From: Allacma fusca
Taxonomy: Eukaryota; Arthropoda; Collembola; Symphypleona; Sminthuridae
Assembly: GCA_947179485.1 (NCBI GenBank)
Contig: OX359250.1
Coordinates: 36,734,783-36,798,782, forward strand
Length of the DNA stretch: 64,000 bases
Direction: 5' to 3'
The position numbers and the translations under genes are program-made. The notes beneath the pieces were generated by a model. The model searched no databases. It saw only the letters and a program-made list of their open reading frames with translations, and was not told the origin of the DNA. Of the stretch, positions 25,559 through 38,352 are shown in pieces (the first letter of the stretch is position 1; each line of letters begins with the position of its first letter).

Positions 25559-27748
25559 TTTTTTTTACCTCTCCTCACACATGTACACTTCTCGTTTTGC
25601 ACTCACGCTTCCCTCCCTTCCTTTCACAACAGATCTTTTTGAGAAATTATCTGAGAAAATGTTTAGGACGTACCATATTTCCAACGGGAGTCCCGCTTCT
25701 CTCTCGCTGTCTGGGCAGACTTGAATTTTTTGTTTTGATAAAGTTCAAAGGGGGAAGAATTTAAGAATATTTTCTCCTCCTCCGGGTTCCAAAGGAAATG
25801 ATGAGTTGAGGAATTTAAATATTCACTGGAGACCAGCAATAGTTTATTAGTAGGAGAGAAAGTCGTTTTGGAGAAAGTCGTTTCGGAGAAAGTCGTTGGA
25901 GAAAGTGAGAGTATATGAATGTGGAGGTAAATGTGAGGGTAAATGTTCTCTCTTGTCTCGTCGTGGTCTACTGACTTTAAGAACTGTTCAAGAGCACCGT
26001 AACGACAAGTGTTTACCGAGGATGGAACTCCCAATGTAATTTTCATACATTTTCCCCAAGTCTCTGACCCAGGTGAGGTGTGAGTTTTTTTTTCAAGAAA
26101 ATAAAAAAAACTTTGGAGGAGATAGAATCAACAAGATGCGAGTTGTGAGGTACTTTTTTTTTCTGGAGAAAAGGGGAAGAAAGTTTGCTCAAAAATTTCT
26201 ATCTTCTGAGCTAGGTTCCTATTTGGAGTTCACATGTGAACTTGACAATATTTTACAGAGTTGACGGCTGACTGTCGAGTTGAGGACGACTACTCCAGGG
26301 ACCACAATTAGTAGTGACTCGTGTGCTCTTTCTCCGCAAACTGAGACACTGACAGAGAAAGCGTGGACCTAAATAGTTGTGAGAGCCCCGAACCAACGGG
26401 AAAAGCCAAATGGGGAAAGAGCGAGAAGCAGCAAGCGGAGGAGAAAGCAGCGTAGAAGAGAAAAACAGAGAGAAAATTTTGAGTGTTGGAGCACTCACTC
26501 CGACTCTCTAGTCTCCTCAGTCCCTAAGCTATACACTGCGGCCCTTACTGTATCGATGCTACAACAACACTGGTTTCATCTCCTAGAACCAACTTATTTT
26601 TTTCACAGTATGCTCCTAGCTTTCACTTGGCTATGTGTACCAAATAATTTTTTTGAAAGTACACACACACACACACACACACAGACATACAGTACAGTAC
26701 AGTATCCCATACTCTTACTTGGTTCACTTGCTGCCCTGCTTCATGTACCGGCAGATAGAAGTTTTTGTTCGAGAGGAGGGACCTATGCTAAATAATCTTA
26801 TGTGCCTATAGATGCTTTCTCCATGGCATTAGAAACAGATGGAGATTGCATTTACTTCTTTCTTTCCATTTCCATCCATCCGCAGGCTTACGTATATAAC
26901 AGCAGTACTACAACTCACCTACACAAATGGAAGCAGTCTGCATCCCGCTCCTCTTATACATCCACGGGCTTTTTGTAGCAAAGGGTGTAAAGCTACATAA
27001 CATACGCCCTGTGTCATACATACACAACGTCCGTTCCAGTCTACACAGCTTCCATGAGCCAGATATATAATTATATATATATATATATCCAGAAAATATT
27101 TGGTGCCTACAGAGGACACACACACACACACATTACAATATTTAAGCATAATCATACACATTCAAATACTTACATGCAAATATCCGCATGGCATCCAGAC
27201 CCATGCAGGGACATACGCTTCCTCCAAATACGTCCCTGCTAGTGTTACATAAGCGGAGGGAATTCCATGGAAATGCATAAGAATTGCATTGTACTCTGTA
27301 GATATATATGGAAGTGGTGTAGTGTAGCTCTCCCTGTATTTCAATATGAAATTACTTTCTCCATGAGAACCCATGGGTTATGCCTCTCCTAAGGCGTACC
27401 AGGCGCCAGGACCCATGCACGGAAAGAGTTTCCCCAGGCAGCTCTCCGATACGGTGCTTGAAGCCTCTATAGCATCCGTAGTGGTATATGCTTAGGGGTA
27501 AAAATACTCTCCTGTCATATTGTTTATAGGTTTTTGTTGTGGACCAGTCTCCATGTAAGTATAGGAATCCCTCTCCTCTCACTCAACTTTCCCTTTCTCA
27601 TCAACAATCTCTCTCTCTCTCTCTCCGCCACCCACATACTATACGTGCATCCTGTGAGAGTCTGGGTGCGTGTCTGTACATAAATGTACGCGCATTCACA
27701 TTTCTCCTCTCTCCTCTCATGTCGTTCACTCACTCGGGGCTCTTGCAG

Positions 27749-27788
27749 TGAGAGAGAGAGAGAGAGAGAGTGTGTGTGTGTGTGTGTG
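27749..27788. repeat. Compound (AG)n(TG)n microsatellite
   Basis: About 22 bp of AG runs directly into about 18 bp of TG. Confidence 0.95.
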
Positions 27789-28450
27789 AAAAATAGCATC
27801 GAAAGATGATATTGCTCATACATGGGCCATAAGTATATGAGAGCACTAAATTATTTAAAGACCACCTTGACGTGCCTCCAGATATTCCTTAGCATGGAGC
27901 CATACAGCTATTTTTTCCAACTTGTCTCTCCCTCCCTCACCCGCTCTCTCTCTCTCTCTCTCGGGATACTCACTTTAAAAATTTAATTGTGTCGAGCCTA
28001 CCCATATGGTTGTACATAGAACTGCACTCTCCAGATGGATTAACGTGTGGAAAACAAAAGAAACCATCAGGGCTTTCCTGCCGTGAGGAATGCTATTTCC
28101 GTCTCTATTGTCACTCCCCAAGCCTCTTTTTCAGTTTAGGCATTGTTCCTATGCAATTTCTCAGATTTGCTTTTAAGACCTTGCAAGTCATCTTTATTCC
28201 AGCATAATCAAGTTTCCCGAATAAAAAATCCCCTTCTCAGTGATACTACAAATTAAGTCAGGAATTTTAGACAAATTTAGGAATCTTTTTTAACAATCCA
28301 GTGAAATGTTTTCTTTAAAATCCACTTGATTTTTTCCTTCAAATCAGGTATTTTTTCTAGAAATCTCGACATTTATTCTTAAAAATGCAAGAAATGTCTT
28401 CTAAAAACCCTAGTGACATTTTGTCTCAAAAATGTTGAAAAATCTCTTGA

Positions 28451-28681
28451 AAAATAGGCAATACTGCGCCCGTAACAAAATCTGACATCGAACAATATGA
28501 TCCATTGCTGGAAACTGTTGAAAAGGATCTTCTGGAGAAAGCACTGATTTGCTGCTCTTTTCTTCCCTGTCCAGAGATTTTTGTACAAGCCGGAGTGATA
28601 CACAAAGGTATTAAGAATTGGGAGCCCGATTGCTCTGAAGCACTGAGCAGCACGTGGTTGTTGAGAGCAAGCATATGGTAG
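28451..28681 (+). CDS. Possible internal coding fragment, 76 codons, no ATG
   Basis: A stop-to-stop open frame contains an acidic stretch DPLLETVEKDLLEKALICC and then PEIFVQAGVIHKGIKNWEPD. It reads like protein but has no start codon. A very good acceptor (a pyrimidine run ending CTGTCCAG) lies at about 28572 inside it, and a good donor (GAAGACAG|GTATGT) lies near 28768 in another frame. Two minus-strand frames are also open across the region. It could be an exon of a gene not otherwise seen, or chance. No family is recognised. Confidence 0.17.
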   Translation, partial: KIGNTAPVTKSDIEQYDPLLETVEKDLLEKALICCSFLPCPEIFVQAGVIHKGIKNWEPDCSEALSSTWLLRASIW

Positions 28682-30217
28682 AGGCATGTGGATCTCAACC
28701 CTGCGTGTGCTACCCAAATGGTGCAAGTAACCAATTTGTATTCAGAAAGCGTCAAATATGAAGACAGGTATGTCCATTTGTTCAGCACGCCGAAACTCCA
28801 GGTAGGGTTTTCATCCTTGTTATGCAGTACGCTCGTCGGAGATAAGGGGCAAGTGAAAGCAGTGAAAGTTAATGTGAAAGCGTTGTGGTTAGACTAAACG
28901 TACAGGCAGTAACGGTAGTGTGAGCTTTGTATCCCCGTCCCGTAAATGTGAGTACTCATATATGTATAAATATACCCATATATGTCGGGAGGAATCCCCC
29001 CTACGTACATCCACGCTACCAGTGAAAGGAGAGAGAAAGTTTGAGTACACACATGAACGCCTCCCTGTATTAAAATAACGCTAGGCCCTTTTTTTACCGC
29101 TCTTCTATTCGTTACAGGTCATTTCATTTTTGGTCGTCATTCCTCCGTATCATACCCCCATTTATTTTTATAAAAAAAAATTGAAATATGAAATTCAAAT
29201 AAGGTTTTGGAACATTTCAATGGAAACTATGAGCTGAGGTATTCCCCGGCAGATCGGAAACCACGGAGAGTACAACCCAGCTTTGTTCCCTTTCGCGTGT
29301 TATTAGGACGAAAGTTGAAGGGAAATTCAAATGTTGTCCAATAAATTCCCTCCCTATCTCCTATCCTATCCCCATAGTCTAACCTTGTGTGGGTCTAACC
29401 AGCATTTTAATTTCGTCCTTTCCAGCCAACTCATAGTACGGACTGGCAATATGGAAGTATCCAGCGCACGCTTGTCCAAAGTGTCCGAAAACCGGCACTT
29501 CGTTTTTTGCCTAAAATTAAGCTACTAAATAAATTGATGCAAACTCATTTCCCGAAAAACCATCTTGAAAAATATCTGTGTGGAAAGTATTTTTGATCTA
29601 GCTCTAATACGTTCCTCACATTTCCACTATTAGTAAATTTCTTAAACATAGGGTTAAGCGGGACGAGATCTATCACGAGATGTCGGATTGCTGTTTCAGT
29701 TCGACAAGCATAGCAAAAGTCGGTTTCAGTCGCAAAAATTGTAGGCTTTTTCGTGTTTTACCAACACATCGTGTGATTTTACGGGAACAAGATTATTCTA
29801 AATTGAGAATTTTAAATGCATTTTAACATGGAAATTTTCATTAGCAGGTTGTGCAAAAAATCCAGTGGAAATTAAACAAATTTGCTTTTGTGGTGTGTAC
29901 ACGCTTAACACCAAATACACAACTCTTCAACAAACTTTAAAAAATCACAACTAAAGGGAAACCCCCAATTTTTTTGCAAAATTTCGGAAAGTCGGGATTT
30001 TTTGTTATTTAAGTTATATAAATCTACTGAAAATTTTCGTGTTAAAATACATTTAAAATTCTCAATTTAGAATAATTTTGTTCCCGTAAAAACACGCGAT
30101 GTGAAACGCACGCGCCCCAATGAAAACGTCCATGATTTTTGCTACTGAAACTGACTTTTACTATGCATGTCGAACTGGAACAGCAATCCGACATTTCGTG
30201 ATAGATCTCGTCCCGCT

Positions 30218-31087
30218 TAGTGGTCCCAATCTTTCAATTCAATTCAAAAAATTCGTTTTGATTCAATTCAAATTATGAATTGAATGAAATTCAATGATTC
30301 GATTCAATTCACGATTCACAGGATTCACTTTGATTCATTTCTGCGTGCTGAATTGAATCGAATGATGATTCAAATCATTCAGACAGTAAAAGGTGGTAAC
30401 ATAAACATTTTATTTCAGGATTTTATAATGACTAGATACATAAAACCGCGAAAGATTATAATTCAAAAAATTTCACTATCACTAAAATTGTCAATACAGT
30501 ATACTCTCGCTATAAGGGATACCCTTATAAGGGATTATTTGATATAAGGGATTGGGATTTCCATTCCCGATTCCCATTTACACAACATATAACACTATGG
30601 TCAGAAGGGACAAATTTTGCAAATTGAGCATCGATTATAGCGAGAGTTGACTGTAACTTTAGCAAATTCGAGTTGCATATTCTGCTAATTAATTGTCACA
30701 TTATGATCTAAATTGGACGGTTAGTAAATGCTGTAATAATAAATTATAATAATTGATGTATTTCATGTATAAAAATTATTATTTACAAAGTATTTGATAA
30801 GTCGGTTTCCCAACAAAAATCAAAAATGTCTCTCAGAAACACGTACGAAATTTTTAATGTGATGCGTTACTTGCTGCATTTTTAGCGGGATATGCAAACA
30901 AATTCGTTGCAAGTGAATCATTTGAATCGTGATTCAAGGCATTTCGCGTGATTTCATTCATGAAGTGAATTGAATGAAATGATTCAATTCATGCTTTGAA
31001 TTGAATCGAAAAATGATGAATCAGAATTGAATTGAATCGAATCGAATCGAGTTTTTTTGATTCAGAATTGAAAGATCGGGACCACTA
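30218..31087. mobile_element. hAT-like non-autonomous element (870 bp)
   Basis: The ends read TAGTGGTCCCAATCTTTC and, in reverse complement, TAGTGGTCCCGATCTTTC, giving terminal inverted repeats of at least 22 bases with one mismatch. They are flanked by an exact 8-bp duplication, GTCCCGCT (30210-30217 and 31088-31095). An 8-bp target duplication with TAGTGG-type ends is characteristic of hAT. The subterminal parts are packed with GATTCAATTC-type repeats on both sides. It interrupts the right arm of the foldback element, so it is younger. There is no transposase ORF, hence non-autonomous. Confidence 0.8.
30497..30653. mobile_element. TA-flanked Tc1/mariner- or pogo-type MITE (157 bp)
   Basis: The inverted ends CAGTATACTCTCGCTATA and CAGTCAACTCTCGCTATA differ at two bases and are flanked by the dinucleotide TA on both sides. 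This is the layout of Tc1/mariner/pogo miniature elements. It sits inside the hAT-like element and is therefore the youngest of the three nested layers. Confidence 0.75.
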
Positions 31088-33960
31088 GTCCCGCTTAACC
31101 CCATGTTTTCGAAAATTTACTTACATTGGAAATATGAGGAACGTATTAGAGCTAGAGTAAAAATATTTTCCGCACAGATATTTTTCAAGACGGTTTTTCG
31201 GGCAATGAGTTCACCACAATTTATTTAGTAACTGAATATTAGGCCAAAACCAAGTGCCGGTTTTCGGGCACTTTGGACATGTGTGCAGCGTTAATTTATT
31301 GGCAACTTCGACAGTAACTTCAACCCGCAGAGTTCCAGGGACGTTGTGGGAATTCCAAAACCAAGTGAAAATCCCTCCCGTTTTGTGAATACACATCTCC
31401 AAATGATAACTTCTTCATATTAAAAATATCCCTTTGCAGAGACCCCAGGACGACTCCGATCATGTTCACTCACATCGGGATCTCCCTCCCATCCATTCTG
31501 ATTCAGAGTTGAGGAGTTGGCCCGAATTCATATTAATTACTGGGAAGTGAATTCATGAGCTCATTCATACTAACCCCGTAGAATGTTCATAAAGCTCGTT
31601 GCAACTTCCCTAAAAAGCATGTCAGTATCCTTTTAATTAGCTTTCTCCATTGTGTGGTGTGGAACCTCAAAGATGAAAACTTTGAGGGAACTTTTGGGAA
31701 ACGCTGTGGGAATCAATCTTTTTTATTTCCTCGTATATACATAGATATACATACACAAACATGCACACGCACACATAGAAACATACAGTACTCCATGTGG
31801 ACCCTTGGAGATCCCCAGCAGCTCTGGATCTACCACAGGAACAAAAGGGAAGGGAACTGTCTAATATATCTACGCTAGAGGTGCAATCAAATTTAGAATA
31901 ATGCACACTTTCCCTCAACCAAAAATTTAAAACAGAAAACAAACTCTTGTTTTTCCATGGTCTACTTACCTTTTATATTCCCCCAGCGTAACTTTAAAAC
32001 CAAATTCAAGTGTAAAATGTGACGAGAAATATTTAAAATCAAGTCAAATGTCTTTCTAACTCCTTTCTCCCAGGCACTAACCCAGCGCATCAACTCTCCC
32101 CTCTTCTTTTTACCCACTTCTCAGCATCTCTACAGACAATGGTTTCAGTGGGGAGAGGCTTTTCAACACTCTCTCTCTCTCTCTTAAAATTTCTTCCGTC
32201 TGCCTCCATGCTAGCTATTAACTCTAAACATCTTCTTTCCTTGTTTCATATTACGCACGTATTAGCTCTACGTATACATCTAAATATTTATGCATAATTA
32301 CGCCATTCAATGTGACTATGTATGCAAAAGTGTACTCATCTGGCACAGGGCTTACAGAGTGAAAGCATCAGCCCGTCGACTTTCTCCAGGCTCTCCCTAT
32401 CACTCTCCGAATTTCCATGTGTAACTTCCTCAACTCAGCTGGTATGGGATCACCACGTTTCGTACATATCCCTAAATATAATTGGACCATGAGCAAACTG
32501 GAGAGAAGTCCACTTTAAAAATTTATAGCTGAGGTGAAAGTCAAGGGGGATACACACCAGTGTAAAACTTTTATTGCATTTTGCGCAAAAAATGTCACTC
32601 ATTTTATGCAAAACGTTTGCGCGAGAATTGGTGTATTGTGCCCATAATTATTTATGCATTAATCATAGACGCGAAACGTTATGCGCAAATAGTTTTAGTT
32701 TTGTATATTCATTATGCTATGATTTCGATGCCAGCAACCGTCATTAATTAATAGGGAAGCACATAAAGTAGCGCTTCATTTACGATCAAAATGAGGAATT
32801 TTATAAAATCAACGAGTCGTGAGTACCAGGTATAAAATATATGAAAATGTTTTAATCACGTATCTTAATTGTTGAGTTTTTAATCCCTCACGTAGTCCCA
32901 TAATGACTTGAAAATTTAGGAGTTAGCCGATTTCCATTTGAGAAAAACATTCCAGGTTGAAACTAATAAAAATTCATAAGCACAGTTTTTCAAGCAGAAT
33001 TCAACAATAATTAGATGTAAAAACGTTCATCGTAAACTGCTACACTAAAATACAAAATGACAATTTATCTGAATACATTTTGTAATGATTCATTATAACG
33101 TGGAAAACACTGCATCCCTGTTAATGGGTTTAACAGGTGGTCGTAATATATGACCTTGAAGTGAAGTAATTCTTCGACCTGTGAGAGAATTACGATATCT
33201 TCTGGGTTGATTACCCTACGAAAACATTTCCTCGGAAAAATATGCATGCTTGTTGAAATACTTTGTGAAGCTATCCGATCACTTCGAACTAATTTGATCT
33301 CAGGTTAGATCTTAAGCAATTTGATAGCATTCTATAAATCTTGAAATTGAAACTGTTATTATCAATGTCAACTAAACAAGACAAATAAATTTAAATATTT
33401 AAATAACTATTTAATTTTTAAATCCAAAGCAGAATTAATAATAATCAAAACAAATTAAATTAATTTGGAAAATTCTAGAGCAATTAGGATGATCCTTCCT
33501 AATCTACCGGCATTTCTTCCAAAGATTGTTGTACTTACCGTAGAGTTTCTCCAGATCATCTATACATATTTTATAAATGTCTGCTCCATATTTGATTCAC
33601 GAATCATGATCCCAATTTATATGAACTGAAAAATTACATAATTACATGAATGTAAGAAAACTTTGTACATGATTTTATTGCTCAATACCATGATGCAAAT
33701 GACCTAACATGCATTTAATGATCTCACTCCATATGCATCTGAAAAACTTTATCCCAAAAGAATGACATAACAAATGTATAGGTTTTTAATGGCTCTTGTT
33801 ATGACAGTGAACCTTTTTACCTTTGCCAAAACGAAACAATGTCTACCTCACATTCGACTCAAACACCAACCCATGATCCACAATAAACAATTAGCTTAAC
33901 TTACTAATAATTCGAATTATACAATTTTTCTCTTTTTCACTTTATGAAACAATGTAATGA

Positions 33961-34018
33961 ATCGCTGCAGGTTGTAAGGGCCAAGACCAAGTCGACCAAT
34001 AAATTATCTATCTATAAA
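33961..34018 (+). mobile_element. LINE 3'-end-like tail
   Basis: GGGCCAAGACCAAG is followed by CCAATAAATT and a short ATCTATCTATA repeat. A polyadenylation-like AATAAA running into a short tandem repeat is how CR1/RTE-type LINE copies commonly end. Upstream reverse-transcriptase coding was not recognised, so at most a dead 5'-truncated copy lies inside the AT-rich element. Confidence 0.3.
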
Positions 34019-34297
34019 TATCTGCATAAATGCACCCGTATTAATTTATAATATTACAACCCCAATTTAGTAATTAAGAATATTTTCATGTTGTCACGCG
34101 TCAGCGTCAGGCTGGCAATTCAGATTTGCATTAGATTCTTTCTTCTGTTAAAGGATCGCCGGTAAGGGTTTTCAAGACGGCGTCGAATTCATTCGCCCTC
34201 GGAGCTCTATTGTAGCTTACGAAACAGTAAAGACAAATGCATTTTTATAAACTTGAGAATTACAAATTCAGAACAGCCATTACATCTGAATCAACAA

Positions 34298-34442
34298 GCG
34301 GCGTTGGGCCAACATTTCGACAACAATCAAAATTGTTCATAGTTCAATTTTTAGCTATGTTGGCGAAACTACCACTTTGTCCGTTGGGGGTGCATTGGCC
34401 CAACGTTGGCCATAGTTGGCCAACAGTGGGCCATAGTGGGCC
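34298..34442. repeat. Degenerate GTTGGCC-type palindromic repeat cluster
   Basis: TTGGGCCAAC, ATGTTGGCG, GTTGGGGG, TTGGCCCAACGTTGGCC, GTTGGCCAAC and TGGGCC recur within 150 bases. The cluster lies inside the AT-rich element. Confidence 0.6.
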
Positions 34443-37400
34443 TAAATCTATTAAGATTCAGGCTTTTGTTTGTGTGGTTCTTGGAAAACATTATTCCTGA
34501 TGAGTTACGCAAATTTGAATGCCTAAATACAATCGAAATTGATGATGTCACGTGTTTCAAAAACGTTATCAATAAATTGTTAGTTTTTGATACATATAAA
34601 TTCTGTTTGGTGATTATGTTATGAAAAATGGCAAAAAATATTTACCTTGATTTACCGGAAACATCCAAATTGATACAACCAGCAGAGAAGGTAATTTGTG
34701 TAAACAAATTAATCCTTGTATTTTCTGAAAGTAGCCTCTCATGTGCTTATCAATTACCTAATACTGCAGAGATTGAATAACATTTTATTTTGGCATTGTT
34801 CTTTGTTATTTGCCTAACTTGTGCTATGTAAAGTTATTAAAAAATATTGTTTTAGTTTAATTTTACTTTCATAATTTATAATGCATCATTCCTTATAATC
34901 TACCAAATATTATTCATGTTAAGATATAGTGCAATCCAAATATATGCATAAACATTAGGCAAGTTTGCCTGCATTCAGCAGCGTTTGTTTCTGCATAACT
35001 GGTTATGTGCTTCTCTGAAGCATAATTAGTAGAGCCAATTCGGCTTTAGATTTTTACACGGACAGTACCTGGGAACCGCAACTTCCCTAAACGACTGCAC
35101 ACTGTACAAGGATCGTCCTTACTTCCGAGTAATTTGAAGGAAACAAAACATCTGGGAATGGACAGGGGAGCGTATGCAGTATATAGAGAGGGAAAGTTTG
35201 AAGTGGGGCTTGGTCCCAGAATGAATTCCTGGAATGTTCTCTAAATTATTCGGGACATGCGGAAATTCTGGTGAATGGAGAGTGATCACATTCTGTCTTG
35301 CTACAGAGAGAGAGGAGGAGGACTACTGCACTCTGTCTGAACTGTACTGTGGGAAGCTAATAGTGATATTGCAACATTAAAATTTGTTCCTCGCAACATT
35401 ATCATGGGGCCTTTGGCACGTTCCATGATATTGCATAATTTGCATAGAATACTCAACTGAGGCAGGACGCCCGGCAATTATTTTCGGAAGGAAGGATCAT
35501 ATTTTTGATGAAGGTTAGGAAATCTTGAAAACTTGAGAATGATGGAGAGGGGATGAGGAGGAGGCAGAGGTCGGTCTGGATCCAGGCCCATTGTGAAGGC
35601 TCCAAGTGATGCATGTTTTGTTGACGGGAACGACGTTGGTCGATTAAGACCAAATGAGCTGGAAAGGGAACGCGTTTGCTTTTTCCCTAATTTCCATAAT
35701 CGGTTGGTTAGCCGACTAGCTTAGCGGCTTTTAATGTGCCCTTTTTGGAAAATACTTCATTATACTTTCTGCCTGTAGAAAACTTTCTCATCGCCATTCT
35801 CCAGTGGGGAAATTCCCTCTCTCCCCGTATCTCACCCAACTGAGGAACTCATGTGCGTATTACCATGTAATCCCGTTTATGTTCAGATTGAAATGAATCA
35901 CGTTCCTCCGGACTTACACACCTACATACATATATGCACGTCCACAATGAAGGGCTTGTGGAGTCCCGAAGATATGTAATTATATGTGATCACATATCTA
36001 TCTCCGAACCAGGGAAATATCGGCGGAGTACGCCCGAGATTTCATAAGGAGCCATAAGATAATTATTTCTCGTGGGACGGCAGGATTCTTTACAAGAGGC
36101 TCGTTTGGAGAAAGCGAGGAATGTTCCCTAGGAAATCTCATATAATAGCTAATCGTAAGTGCATTAAATTATGTCTGGTGTGAAGGTACGAGGTAATTAA
36201 TCACAAAAATCCACACATACGTGTACAGAGCCCTATAGGGCTACATACGTCCGCTCCGGAGCCTCCGAAATGAAACATGCGGAGAGCCTACGGAGAAAGT
36301 TATATTTCACTTTCTGTACGAAACGTAATTTTTTTCCCCTAACCCAGAAAAAGTATAGGGAATCCTACTATTGCATGACATAGAGTGTATCCTCGTAACA
36401 TAGGGACTCCTCTTCCCCTAAACGAATGAACTTTGGGCGGTATTTCATTCCGGAATTCTTTTCCCTGGATGCTTCTCAATTTTGAATTCTGTTCGGTAAT
36501 CAGAAGCAGAAGACAAAAGGGTGATTAAGATCGGTGTAATTTAAGTAAAGCCTTCCTGTGGGAGATAGATTATCCAAGTTTTTCCATCAACAATCGAGCA
36601 ATAGTCTCGAAACTACTCCTGACGCTGAACCCCTTCCCTCTAATATCCCTGACCAGTGTTCCCTATATACGCCCGGGCGTCGGCTCCCTGCTACATGACT
36701 AATGAATATCTAGTAGGGACATTTCTCATGAAATTGCTCCATGAGCCACGTACTATACAGAGGGATTACCACTTCTGTACCGCTTATCTCCACCCTTATC
36801 AAACTACAAGTTCTGACTTTTGCTGAAGTTGCCACAAGCCCGGAGTAACTTGTTTCGGGGAAGAGCCATAAATTCCTGGGTTTCATTCCGTCAGCACTTT
36901 CACCTTCCCTGAGTACTACATTTAAAGATGTAGCCTGAGCTGAGATCCGAGATAGGACTAAGCCTCCGTCCGACAGCTTGACCTTCCAGTTTATGAATGT
37001 TCGAGGAAAGGGAAACTGATGGTTTTGCAGCACTTGTAGCTACACTGCAGCATCCCTGACTTCTGGACCAGTCGAGTCAGTTGAGTTGGTACTCCACGTC
37101 CAGCCGAGTCTACAGACACTGTAGTGAGTTCTACCTACATTTGTCCGAAACTAATTTCTGTAATGTAGTTTCGAACGGACAATTGTACTAGGAACTATTC
37201 CCAGTAATGAAATGATCCTCGATAGAAATTAAGGGATGTTATCAAACAGTCTGACAATTAGAAACGTCCAGGAGAATTAGCAGTGGGGACATACCAGAGC
37301 GCGGGATCGGGTGCTCTCACTCGTTTCAATTGATGTGAGTTTAACAAACCAAAATGGCCAATAATCATTTGAGAATTAATGGAGACTAGGAGCACCGATG

Positions 37401-37915
37401 ATGAGGGGGAAATCACGTATTTTTTCGGATGAGGAGAAAGCACATGAAATCTGTTTAGTTCGGGATCTTATCAGGGGAGCGGAGGGTGATAGAAGGGACA
37501 GTTCCCATACGGCCCCGGATTCCCTGTGTATAGATACGAGTCCCATGATCGAGTCCCACTATTAGCGCATTAATGTGGACCCATAATGCTTGTTACCTCC
37601 GCATTTCATCAATGCTTGAGAAGTGATGGGGAAAGGGGCTCCTTCGGTTAAAAATATGATTGTGTTGTCCCACATATGATGGGTGTGTTGCTTCCATGGA
37701 GGATGTGATGCGATGGGATCAACGCGGGGTTCCTCTCACTCCCGCTTTCTCTTCTTCTTCATCATCAACATCATGATAGCACATATAGAAATCGGAGTGA
37801 ATGGTAGCCCAACATGCGGCTGGGAGGGGAATCAAATGAGCAACAGAAAAAAATCTCAGATGTCCTATTTCCTCTTTACTTTTCTATCTGGCTCGACTGT
37901 CATATTTTTCCACAG

Positions 37916-37918
<3 letters not shown>

Positions 37919-37948
<30 letters not shown>
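37919..37948. repeat. (CT)n microsatellite
   Basis: A pure CT run ending CGCGCGC. It creates overlapping false ORFs on both strands. Confidence 0.95.
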
Positions 37949-37949
<1 letters not shown>

Positions 37950-38269
37950 CGCGCATTTTCCCTCACACTCATAAACTTTTTTTCTTGGTTGAGTACTGTA
38001 CTGTGGTCTGATTTTTAGTGGGAGAGTTTCTCTGCTTTTAGTTATTGGGCTCTGTTGATGGTTCTGTGGCAATGCACATACTTTCACTGCTTTCACTTGC
38101 AACAGTGACTTATTTTACAGTGCACATGTCTGAGGACTCTACTTGTACATTTTTACGTAGATATAGACACGTATCTTCTATTTTTATGCATGGACATATA
38201 TCTACCAAACTTACGACTCCGTCTACGTCCATATTTATACTTGTACTCCTGTGTGTGGTATGTACGGGT

Positions 38270-38352
38270 GTATGTATGTATGTACATAGGCGTTTATGTA
38301 TATATTTATGTACGTATTTATGTATGTATTTATGTACGTATTTATGTATGTC
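38270..38352. repeat. (GTAT/TTATGTAC)n repeat
   Basis: Higher-order repeat of ATGTATGTATTTATGTACGT, about 4 copies. It is open in frames on both strands only because the unit lacks stops. Confidence 0.9.

Larger units (their letters stand above)
18134..29463. other. Mostly non-coding stretch with isolated candidate ORFs
   Basis: Apart from the 42-codon ORF at 25430-25558 and the fragment at 28451-28681, I recognise nothing. A minus-strand CAA|GTAAGTT at about 24444, preceded by a pyrimidine-rich acceptor, could bound a tiny exon, but there is no partner. A TATA-like GGCTATAAATC lies at about 25217. Confidence 0.5.
29464..31290. mobile_element. Foldback inverted-repeat element carrying nested insertions
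   Basis: The left arm, about 29464-29842, is repeated in reverse complement at about 30028-30217 plus 31088-31290. The right arm is split by an 870-bp insertion. Arms are about 375 bases with roughly 80% identity by eye. Matching landmarks include GTCCAAAGTG/CACTTTGGAC, AAAAATATCTGTG/CACAGATATTTTT, CTCTAATACGTTCCTCA and GGTTAAGCGGGAC. A loop of about 185 bases joins the arms. No coding capacity was seen. This fits a foldback (snapback) DNA transposon or an inverted duplication, and the outer target duplications are not clear. Confidence 0.7.
32578..35027. mobile_element. AT-rich element with terminal inverted repeats (about 2.45 kb)
   Basis: The segment 32578-32661 resembles the reverse complement of 34940-35027. 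Shared landmarks are TTATGCA, CGC, GAAT, GCC and TTTATGCAT in the same order and spacing. The interval between is clearly more AT-rich than its flanks and has few microsatellites. It contains short open stretches such as minus 33065-33247 (PEDIVILSQVEELLHF), which might be transposase relics, but no domain is recognised. The inverted repeats are diverged, so the ends are approximate. Confidence 0.4.
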
